Origin: Bacteroidota bacterium
GTDB taxonomy: Bacteria; Bacteroidota; Bacteroidia; Bacteroidales; VadinHA17
Direction of reading: 5' to 3'
DNA length: 64,000 nt
Assembly (NCBI GenBank): GCA_018262715.1
Contig: JADFDS010000011.1
Coordinates: forward strand, 227,760 to 291,759
Shown here: positions 1 through 7,966 of the stretch, piece by piece
Position numbering within the stretch: position 1 is the first letter of the stretch
Layout of the letters: each line of letters starts with the position of its first letter
The notes under the pieces: generated by a model
What the model was told of the DNA's origin: nothing
What the model saw: only the letters and a program-made list of their open reading frames with translations
Database searches by the model: none
Position numbers and translations under genes: made by a program

Positions 1-180
1 GTAAAGCCTGACATATTCGTCGAACATGGCCATGTACCTCAATACCTGCTCATTACTCAGGTGTTTTGCCAGGAAAAGCCTGACAATGTCCCTTCCCCTG
101 CCTGATATCTCAGGATCATCGTGAACATCACCTATCAGTGCGAAAAGCTGAATCAGGGCTTTCAGAATGGGTTCACTCAT
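1..180 (-). CDS. N-terminal fragment of a CDS running off the left edge (MSEPILKALIQLFALIGDVHDDPEISGRGRDIVRLFLAKHLSNEQVLRYMAMFDEYVRLY...); resembles the N-terminus of large Bacteroidota ABC-ATPase/TerB-like proteins
   Basis: Open frame on the minus strand from ATG at 180 to the window edge, read manually; family resemblance only from memory. Confidence 0.45.
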   Translation of the reverse strand, partial: MSEPILKALIQLFALIGDVHDDPEISGRGRDIVRLFLAKHLSNEQVLRYMAMFDEYVRLY

Positions 181-382
181 CCCGGTTGATTTATTTTATA
201 AACCGCCGCTTCTTTTAGTGCTGCTCCCCCCCTCAAATCCGTCCGGAATCTTATCTTTGTTCAAGATATTCAAGTTACTAATAAAAAAATACATGAAGGG
301 AGAATTTCAGATTAATCCTGTTGCGATGCCCGGAAAGGCTGCGGACCGTGTATTTTCCCGGGCGACTTAATGAGGAACTCCT

Positions 383-784
383 ATGGACAAGCTGATTCTC
401 AGCCCGACTGTTTTCACGCCCAGGGTCATTCTTGATCATGAAGAGCATTATCTTGAAATCTCAGGAGAGTCAAGGCCAAACGACGTACGCGAGTTCTTCG
501 GACCTATCATTCAGTGGATGAATGATTACAGCGAGTCGCTTCAGAGATCAGGCAACCTCGGCAAACCTGTTGTCTCGCATTTTAACTTCAATTACTTCAA
601 TTCTGCATCTGCGAAATGCATTCTCGATATTTGCAAGATACTTGCCAGGATAAAGTCAGGAGGAACGGACATCTCAGTTAAATGGTATTATGTCATGGGT
701 GATGATGACATGAAGGAGACAGGCAGGGAGATGGAAATGATTGTAAACCTACCCTTCGAACTGATAGAGATTCAGAGTCAATGA
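383..784 (+). CDS. SiaC-family (DUF1987) regulatory phosphoprotein
   Basis: Protein MDKLILSPTVFTPRVILDHEEHYLEISGESRPNDVREFFGPIIQWM... has the DUF1987/SiaC pattern; stop overlaps the ATG of the next gene (ATGA). Confidence 0.85.
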   Translation: MDKLILSPTVFTPRVILDHEEHYLEISGESRPNDVREFFGPIIQWMNDYSESLQRSGNLGKPVVSHFNFNYFNSASAKCILDICKILARIKSGGTDISVKWYYVMGDDDMKETGREMEMIVNLPFELIEIQSQ

Positions 785-2607
785 CAGCAGACGGAGGACA
801 GGCTGACCCGGTCTGGTTCAGTGAGCAACTTGCCCCATTGGTCGCGGCCAGCCTTTGCAGACATTTCAAAAGAGTTTCCGCGGGCGGCAGGGGTCACCCA
901 GTAAGGACCCGCCATGATCACGCAATGCCAGAAAAGGGATTCTGGCAGGTATATGCAGAAGGGATTCCCTCAAAGTATAATTCTCTGGGGCTTATCATAA
1001 AACCTTTCGGAGAATTCTGCAGGACCTGCATCATTACCGAAGAGGAGATAAATGCCATGGTATCGACGGATATTGAAAGGTTCGCCGGTCAGTCTGGCAT
1101 CGCGGAGCGAAGAGGTTTCTTTCTCACCCTGAATTATCTCATCCCGGCCTGCCTGAAGGAGGCCGGCTGTGAGATCGTCGGACAGGAAGAGGCAGAGGGT
1201 GTGACCGTCTCACTGGCGCGGAAGATAGCCCGGGCGATTCATGCAGGATACCTGCGCGAGATGAACAGGCAGTCATCCTCAATACCCGGGGCAAATGCCG
1301 TCAGAGTTGCAGAATTTGATGATCTGCCGGGTGAGATCCGTGAGTCAAACATAAGCAATGCGCTTCATATACCTTCCAAACTGCTCGCCATAGGTTACAG
1401 GATAAGGCCTGTCAGGAAGGGCTATAAAGCAAAGGCTTTGCATCTTGATGACGAAGAAATTGAAACTATGGCCAGGGTGGAGCATCTCAGGTGGAGCTGG
1501 GAGAAAAGGCTCTGCGGGTGGACATACGGAAAGACAAGGGATGAGCGACATAAAAGGCATCCTAACCTGGTGCCTTACGGAGACCTGACTGATGATGAGA
1601 AGCAAAAGGATCGTGAGCTGGTACGGATGGTGCCGGGCATACTCCGGGACATAAGATTTGAAGCATACCCGGTATCATCCGGACATACGGCCAGGCTGGC
1701 GTATGCCCTTAAACCACGGAGCAGCATTCAGAAGCTTCTGCTGGGTACAAATGACCTCAGCGCAGAGATAAGCCTCCTTACCGGGAATTCGCCCTCAATC
1801 ATGGAAAAGCTGAGATCAATCGATGACAGGATCAGGCTTACGATAAATGAGGTGGAGGGCAGCTACAACTATGCCAGGTACATACAGGATGCTTTTCTGC
1901 CGGGTGACCTTGATATCAGGGAATGCTTCACCGACAGTTTTGTCCTGTTCGAGCCCAGAGATATCGTAAGCGGTGATTTCTACCTCTTCAGCAGGCAGGA
2001 GGGCATGGTTACCTTTGGTCTGGCTGATTGTACAGGGCATGGCATACCGGCGGCACTTATAAGCACAATCGGATACGGAATCCTTGACCAGTCAGTGAAT
2101 ATCCTGAAGATTGACGATCCCTCAGAGGCACTTTCAAATCTCTACTCCGGCATTCACAGGTTCCTGCGGAAAGATGACCGGGAATCAGGGCTGCCGGATG
2201 ATATGACAATCGTTCTGTGCAGGTTTGACCCGGTTTCGATGAGGCTGTACCATGCCGGTGCCGGAAATGCAATTTTTCATGTCACTGACGGGAAAATCTC
2301 GGGAAATCTCTCAGGGATGCTCTCCGGGGGCCAGCTCAGCAACGGAAACTATGGTTTTAAGACCAGGACACTTCAGCTTGACACGCATGACGTGCTCTAT
2401 CTCTGCTCTGACGGATTTGCAGATCAGTTTGGAGGCGGCAATCACCGGCGGTACGGCTGGAACCGGCTTCGTGACTTCCTGCTTGAAATAAGCGGGCATC
2501 CCATGGCTGAGCAGGGTGACATGCTGTATGAGGAACTTGAGCAATGGCGGGGCGAGACGGATGAAGACCAGACGGACGATATTACAGTCATCGGCATCAG
2601 GGTGTGA
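781..2607 (+). CDS. SpoIIE/PP2C-family protein phosphatase with internal RyR (ryanodine receptor) domain
   Basis: C-terminal SpoIIE motifs (FVLFEPRDIVSGDFYLF...FGLADCTGHGIPAALIS...DDMTIVLCRF...DDITVIGIRV); central RyR-like ARVEHLRWSWEKRLCGWTYGKTRDERHKRHPNLVPYGDLTDDEKQKDRELVRMVPGIL. Confidence 0.85.
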   Translation: MTADGGQADPVWFSEQLAPLVAASLCRHFKRVSAGGRGHPVRTRHDHAMPEKGFWQVYAEGIPSKYNSLGLIIKPFGEFCRTCIITEEEINAMVSTDIERFAGQSGIAERRGFFLTLNYLIPACLKEAGCEIVGQEEAEGVTVSLARKIARAIHAGYLREMNRQSSSIPGANAVRVAEFDDLPGEIRESNISNALHIPSKLLAIGYRIRPVRKGYKAKALHLDDEEIETMARVEHLRWSWEKRLCGWTYGKTRDERHKRHPNLVPYGDLTDDEKQKDRELVRMVPGILRDIRFEAYPVSSGHTARLAYALKPRSSIQKLLLGTNDLSAEISLLTGNSPSIMEKLRSIDDRIRLTINEVEGSYNYARYIQDAFLPGDLDIRECFTDSFVLFEPRDIVSGDFYLFSRQEGMVTFGLADCTGHGIPAALISTIGYGILDQSVNILKIDDPSEALSNLYSGIHRFLRKDDRESGLPDDMTIVLCRFDPVSMRLYHAGAGNAIFHVTDGKISGNLSGMLSGGQLSNGNYGFKTRTLQLDTHDVLYLCSDGFADQFGGGNHRRYGWNRLRDFLLEISGHPMAEQGDMLYEELEQWRGETDEDQTDDITVIGIRV

Positions 2608-2667
2608 CGGTTTTTGCTGCGGGGGCTCCTGAAACCTGACCGGACCCCGGACGGTGCCATTACTTTA

Positions 2668-2699
2668 TTTGACATGGCCCTTTTAGTTTCCTAACTTTG
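2668..2699 (+). promoter_or_regulatory. Bacteroidota-type promoter TTTG-N20-TAACTTTG upstream of first TIR gene
   Basis: TTTG at 2668-2671 and TAACTTTG at 2692-2699, 20-nt spacer; matches the known -33 TTTG / -7 TAnnTTTG consensus. Confidence 0.65.
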
Positions 2700-2717
2700 A
2701 TAAAATGAATTTATTAG

Positions 2718-5105
2718 ATGGCCAGCCTTGTCCCGGGATATGAGTATGACATCTTCATCAGCTACCGGCAGAAAGATAACAGGTATGACGGCTGGGTCAC
2801 TGAATTTGTTGATCATCTTAAGAGCGAACTGGAAGCCACCTTCAAGGAAGAGATAAGTGTCTGGTTCGATCTGAATCCGCATGACGGTCTGCTTGATGCA
2901 CATGATGTGGATGAATCACTCAGGGAAAAACTGAAATGCCTCGTCTTTATTCCGGTAATATCCCGAACCTACTGTGACCCCAGATCCTTCGCATGGGAGC
3001 ATGAGTTCATGGCCTTTATGGGGATGGCTGCCGGCGACAGGTTCGGACTGAAGGTGAAACTCCCTGCCGGGAATGTGGCATCCAGGGTCTTGCCGGTTCA
3101 GATCCATGAGCTTAAACCTGATGACAGGTCTCTTGTTGAGGAGGCCCTGGGCGGATTTCTCAGGCCGATAGAATTTGTTTACGCCGAACCGGGCGTAAAC
3201 CGCCCTCTTACGCCGGGAGATTCTGCTGAAAAGAACCTTCACAAAATCAGTTACCGCAACCAGGTCAACAAGGTTGCCAATACAATAGATGAAGTTATCT
3301 CAGGCATTGTCAGGGCAGCAGCAGCCCAATCAGCGGATCAGTTGGCCGGAACCACACCGCCATCTGAGATCCGGGCAGAAAAACATGTCGGCGGCAGACT
3401 CAAGGCAAACCGGGAAAAATGGGTGTCAATAGGTTCAGGTTCCCTGATTATCGTCCTGGCGCTCATTTCCCTGTATCTGTTCTCGGGTGGAACCAGACTG
3501 CCGTTCTCCGAGCGCGACTGGATACTGATTTCAGATTTCGAGAACAACACCGGCAATCCTGTTTTTGACAAGTCGCTTTACACCGCCTTTTCCATCTCAG
3601 CCGGTCAGTCGAGGTATGCCAATGTTTTTACCAGGTCAAGGATGCTCGAAGCATTGTCAAGGATGAAAATGGCAGGTCTGAAATTCATCGACGAGCCTAC
3701 CGGCAGGGAGATCGCCCTGCGTGAAGGGATCAGCCTCATGATAGTGCCCGGCATAAGTGAAGCCGGGAATCAGTATGCCATCACGGCAAAAATCATTGAA
3801 ACGAAAACGGGCAATTCCCTGAGATCAGAAATCCTGTATGCTGCGAACGAGGCTGAGATACTGCCCGTGATCGACAAATTAAGCAGGAAGATCCGCAAAG
3901 ACCTTGGTGAGTCGAGATACGATATTTCTCTTCAGGACAAGCCCCTGACAAGAGTAACTACCTCATCTCTTCCAGCCCTGCAACAATATTCGCTGGGGCA
4001 TGAGAGCCATCTCTTTTCTGATTTCAGGAGGGCAAGGGAATTCTATGAGAATGCACTCAGGGCAGACACGGGATTTGTGGCAGCAAAAGCATCACTGGGC
4101 AATATTTTAATTCAGAAATTCAATGATTCTTCCGGGAAAGCGCTGGTGAGGCAGGCGGTAAGGGATGCCGGAAACCTGACTGACCGGGAACGGTACAGCA
4201 TACTTGCCTTTTATGCTGAAAATATTGAACATGACTTCGATAAGGCAATTGCCAATATGGAAATATTAAAGAGGCTCTATCCTGATGACCCTGTAATTCA
4301 TAATAATCTCGGCTGGTACCATCAGCAGAACGGGCAGTACGAACTGGCACTGCCGGAATACAAACAGGCAGTCAGGGTAAATCCTCACATGATCCTGACC
4401 TATTCCGGCATTCTCTGGATATACGGAGAGTACATCGGCAATGCTGATTCGGTGGATGTCTGGGCAAAAAAAATGGTTGCAGACAATCCCGACAGTCCAT
4501 GGGCATATTACTATATGGCATCGGCATGGTTGTTCCGTGACAGTATAGAGAAAAGCATAGAATGCCATCAAAAGGCCAGAGAGTTATCGCCGGGTTTAAT
4601 GATAAATAATTACCGGCTGGGCCACACTTACATGGATTCGGGGAGGTATGACGAAGCAATAGAGGTCTTTGAAGAAATCCTGGCCATTGATCCGGAAGAG
4701 TACTCTGCATATTATAATCTTGGTTGTTGTCATGAAGCCCTGGGAAATCAGCCGGACGCAAGAGCCTGCTTCCTGAAGTTCAGGAAAAATGCTGAGGAAA
4801 AATGGTTGAAACACTACCCTGACTATTACGCAACCTATACAACACTCGCCTCTGTGGCTGCCAGGCTTGACGAGATGGAACTGTCGCGGCAGCTGCTGAA
4901 TAAAGCAGTTGAACTTGATTCTGCACAGTATTTTTCCTTCGCAGAAGTGCTGTGTGTCCAGGGCGAAATCCCGGAAGCCATTGATAATTTTGAACTTGCC
5001 CTTGAGCATGGCTACAGGAGTCTATATGGGCTTAAAGGCAATCCCGAACTGGCAGCGCTCCGGTTTGACATCCGCCTTAAAAACCTGCTGGATAAATATT
5101 TCTGA
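2718..5105 (+). CDS. TIR domain - TM - FlgO/TolB-like - TPR protein (paralog 1)
   Basis: N-terminal TIR (YDIFISYRQKDNRYDGWVTEFVDHLKSELEATF...VISRTYCDPRSFAWEHEF); TM helix GSGSLIIVLALISLYLF; C-terminal TPRs. Confidence 0.85.
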   Translation: MASLVPGYEYDIFISYRQKDNRYDGWVTEFVDHLKSELEATFKEEISVWFDLNPHDGLLDAHDVDESLREKLKCLVFIPVISRTYCDPRSFAWEHEFMAFMGMAAGDRFGLKVKLPAGNVASRVLPVQIHELKPDDRSLVEEALGGFLRPIEFVYAEPGVNRPLTPGDSAEKNLHKISYRNQVNKVANTIDEVISGIVRAAAAQSADQLAGTTPPSEIRAEKHVGGRLKANREKWVSIGSGSLIIVLALISLYLFSGGTRLPFSERDWILISDFENNTGNPVFDKSLYTAFSISAGQSRYANVFTRSRMLEALSRMKMAGLKFIDEPTGREIALREGISLMIVPGISEAGNQYAITAKIIETKTGNSLRSEILYAANEAEILPVIDKLSRKIRKDLGESRYDISLQDKPLTRVTTSSLPALQQYSLGHESHLFSDFRRAREFYENALRADTGFVAAKASLGNILIQKFNDSSGKALVRQAVRDAGNLTDRERYSILAFYAENIEHDFDKAIANMEILKRLYPDDPVIHNNLGWYHQQNGQYELALPEYKQAVRVNPHMILTYSGILWIYGEYIGNADSVDVWAKKMVADNPDSPWAYYYMASAWLFRDSIEKSIECHQKARELSPGLMINNYRLGHTYMDSGRYDEAIEVFEEILAIDPEEYSAYYNLGCCHEALGNQPDARACFLKFRKNAEEKWLKHYPDYYATYTTLASVAARLDEMELSRQLLNKAVELDSAQYFSFAEVLCVQGEIPEAIDNFELALEHGYRSLYGLKGNPELAALRFDIRLKNLLDKYF

Positions 5106-5209
5106 CCTGACTCAATGGTTCACACCGGGGCGCAGCAGGTTAAGTTTATACAGCATTGACAATGAACTGATTTAATATATTTTGAGAAGGAGGGTAACGG
5201 CTGAAAATA

Positions 5210-5241
5210 TTTGGTTTGCCTTGTGCACTTTCGTAACTTTA
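5210..5241 (+). promoter_or_regulatory. Bacteroidota-type promoter TTTG-N20-TAACTTTA upstream of second TIR gene
   Basis: TTTG at 5210-5213, TAACTTTA at 5234-5241, 20-nt spacer; same layout as the promoter of paralog 1. Confidence 0.6.
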
Positions 5242-5259
5242 TAAAAATGGACGGATAAC

Positions 5260-7728
5260 ATGGCCTCACTTATAGCGGGATACGGGTATGATATCTTTAT
5301 CAGCTACCGCCAGAATGATAACAGGCACGACGGATGGGTCACCCGGTTCGTGGACCATCTGAAGGGAGAGCTTGAAGCCACATTCAAGGAGGAGGTCTCC
5401 GTTTACTTTGACCTGAATCCTCATAACGGCCTTCTTGATACTCATGACGTTGACGAATCGCTGAAGGAAAAGCTGAAATGCCTGATCTTTATTCCGGTTA
5501 TATCCCGGACCTACTGTGACCCCAAATCGTTTGCATGGGAACATGAGTTCAGGGCGTTTGCAGGGATGGCTTCCAATGACAGTCTCGGGCTGAAGGTTAC
5601 TCTGCACAGCGGCAACGTGGCAAGCCGGATACTGCCCGTACGGATACATGAGCTCGATGATGAGGACAACAGGCTGATTGAGAAGGAAACCGGAGGCGTA
5701 CTCAGGGCTATTGATTTTGTCTACCGGGAACCCGGAGTCAACCGACCTCTCACACCTGATGATGACGAGCACAGGAACCTGTCAGGAACCAGGTACCGCA
5801 ATCAGATCAATAAGACAGCCAATGCTGTCAGGGAGATAATCCTGGCCTTGCAGTCAGAACATCACCCGGCACACCGGGAAAAACTATCCGGGAAAGAACC
5901 GTGGGAAGAGCCTGTGAAGGCGCATGCCGGTAACGGGAAGCGGAAAATCAGCGAATTGTTGACGCCGAAACGTCTCCTCACTCTTCTGGTGCCGGTTCTT
6001 GCAATAGGATTGTCTCTGCTTTTGCTGTCGAGGTTTGCCGGCCGCCCCGGAAGACCGGCAGGAATCAATGAAAAATCAATAGCAGTGCTTCCGTTCGAGA
6101 TTATCGGGTCCGGAAACGGGAATATATGGCTGGGCGATGCACTTACAGATGAGATCATTTCGCAGCTGTGCAAGATCAATGACCTGGAGGTACGGCCCAG
6201 GACTTCCGTCATGAGGTACAGGGCAACAACCATATCAATACCTGCTATCGGGCGCGAGCTGGGCACAAATTATATCATTGAAGGTAACTGTCAGATATTC
6301 AATGAAGTTGTTAGGATAACGGTAAAACTCATAAATGCCCGGAAAGATCAGCAGCTCTGGAGTGACGTCTTTGAGGGTACATGGGACTCACTGCACGGGA
6401 TGCAGACAGACATAGCCATTAAGACTGCAGCCACCCTACAGGCGGTGCTCACCCCTGAAGAAAAAGCACGTATTGAGAAAAATCCTACCGGAAGTGCAGG
6501 GGCCTACCGTAATTTCCTGAAAGCCAATGTTCTTTCTGACAATGCCCAGTATTTTCTGCTCGCGGGTAACCGGTTTGTTGACTCCATAAGCTTTACTGCT
6601 GCCATCTCGATGTACGATAAGGCAATTGCAGAGGACCCTGGCTTTGCCCTTGCCTATGCCAGGAGGGCCATAGCACGTTCATGGGGATACTATTCAGGTC
6701 AGCTTGATGATTCGCACCTGCTAAAATGCAAGGCTGACGCTGACAGGGCGTTCGCACTTGACAATAACCTGCCTGATGCCCGCATTGCGCTGGGATTTTA
6801 CAACTACTACTGCATGAGGGATTACCGGGAAGCGCTCTCCCAGTTCAGCCGGGCAGCTGAGACAGACCCCGCAGATTATCAGCCTCCGTTCTATATGGCC
6901 ATGGTCTACCGCAGGATGGGCGAATGGCAGAAATCACAGGATCTCCTGAGGAAGGTAATGATGGAAGATCCACGGGATGCGATTGTGCTTATCAATATTG
7001 GAACATCATTTGTCTTTATGCACAGTTTCGATACTGCCCTTGTTCAGTTCAGCAAAGCAATAAATGTCATGCCGGAATGGCCCGGACCCTACATCAATGC
7101 GATAGATGCCTGCCTGCTGAAAGACGGGAATACCACCATGGCGCGGGAGATGCTTGACTCCCTCACGGCCAGGACCGGCCGGACAGATAATTATTTCAGG
7201 ATCTTCCTGAATATCTGCGATGGCAGGTACCGCGATGCCCTGAATGATTTACAGTCTTCATCCAATGATGACTTCGAGTCTCCGGGACTCCGGTACCTGT
7301 TGAGCGGGCTGTCATACGGCCTTATCAATGATGAGGCAATGACTACGGCGTACTATGATTCTGCACTGGTGACATACAAGAAGCTAATAATGGAGAACCC
7401 GGACGACTATTATTCTCACAGTTGCATCGGACTGGCATACGCCGGCCTGGGAAATGCAACTGACGCAGTCATTGCCGGAAAAACCGCAGTGCAGCTCGCC
7501 GGTGACAACTACCTGGTAAAACATGACATGATTGTCAACCTGGCCAAAATATATGCCATGACCGGAAACTATCCCGAGGCAATACGTCAGGTGGAATATC
7601 TTCTGACCAATCCCTCATGGTTCTCACTGAACATCATCCGGATTGATCCGTCATGGGGAAAGCTGTCAGAAACCCCTGAGTTCAGGACAATGGCAAGGGG
7701 GACAGGCAATTATAAAAAACCTCTTTAG
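5260..7728 (+). CDS. TIR domain - TM - TolB/FlgO-like - TPR protein (paralog 2)
   Basis: N-terminal ~200 aa near-identical in layout to paralog 1 (MASLIAGYGYDIFISYRQNDNRHDGWVTRFVDHLKGELEATFKEEVSVYFDLNPH...FAWEHEF); TM LTLLVPVLAIGLSLLLL; SIAVLPFEIIGSGNGNIWLGDALTDEIISQLCKI is TolB/FlgO-like; then TPRs. Confidence 0.85.
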   Translation: MASLIAGYGYDIFISYRQNDNRHDGWVTRFVDHLKGELEATFKEEVSVYFDLNPHNGLLDTHDVDESLKEKLKCLIFIPVISRTYCDPKSFAWEHEFRAFAGMASNDSLGLKVTLHSGNVASRILPVRIHELDDEDNRLIEKETGGVLRAIDFVYREPGVNRPLTPDDDEHRNLSGTRYRNQINKTANAVREIILALQSEHHPAHREKLSGKEPWEEPVKAHAGNGKRKISELLTPKRLLTLLVPVLAIGLSLLLLSRFAGRPGRPAGINEKSIAVLPFEIIGSGNGNIWLGDALTDEIISQLCKINDLEVRPRTSVMRYRATTISIPAIGRELGTNYIIEGNCQIFNEVVRITVKLINARKDQQLWSDVFEGTWDSLHGMQTDIAIKTAATLQAVLTPEEKARIEKNPTGSAGAYRNFLKANVLSDNAQYFLLAGNRFVDSISFTAAISMYDKAIAEDPGFALAYARRAIARSWGYYSGQLDDSHLLKCKADADRAFALDNNLPDARIALGFYNYYCMRDYREALSQFSRAAETDPADYQPPFYMAMVYRRMGEWQKSQDLLRKVMMEDPRDAIVLINIGTSFVFMHSFDTALVQFSKAINVMPEWPGPYINAIDACLLKDGNTTMAREMLDSLTARTGRTDNYFRIFLNICDGRYRDALNDLQSSSNDDFESPGLRYLLSGLSYGLINDEAMTTAYYDSALVTYKKLIMENPDDYYSHSCIGLAYAGLGNATDAVIAGKTAVQLAGDNYLVKHDMIVNLAKIYAMTGNYPEAIRQVEYLLTNPSWFSLNIIRIDPSWGKLSETPEFRTMARGTGNYKKPL

Positions 7729-7750
7729 TATAAACTTAAAAAAGCAAGTC

Positions 7751-7966
7751 ATGACAAGTTTCGATGACGGGGAAATGTTCAGGCCTTTTCCAAGACCTTT
7801 CCCGATGCATGCTGTGCAGTATTTCAGTCCGCAGGATCTTAATCCGGCGCAGCGGAAAGCTCTGGCGACCATGCTGCTTGAGTTTTATCAGAAATGTGCA
7901 ATGGAGGAACAGAAACTGATCACAGGTATGATCAGTGTAATAAACAACCTCGAGAGCAAGGGTTGA
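7751..7966 (+). CDS. 71-aa small protein of unknown function (MTSFDDGEMFRPFPRPFPMHAVQYFSPQDLNPAQRKALATMLLEFYQKCAMEEQKLITGMISVINNLESKG)
   Basis: ATG at 7751, 22 nt after the TIR2 stop; TGA overlaps a TTG start for the downstream radical SAM gene (TTGA). Confidence 0.65.
   Translation: MTSFDDGEMFRPFPRPFPMHAVQYFSPQDLNPAQRKALATMLLEFYQKCAMEEQKLITGMISVINNLESKG

Noticed and set aside
4596-5009. 137-aa minus-strand ORF inside TIR paralog 1
   Set aside because: Antisense to a TPR-coding region; composition typical of shadow ORFs.
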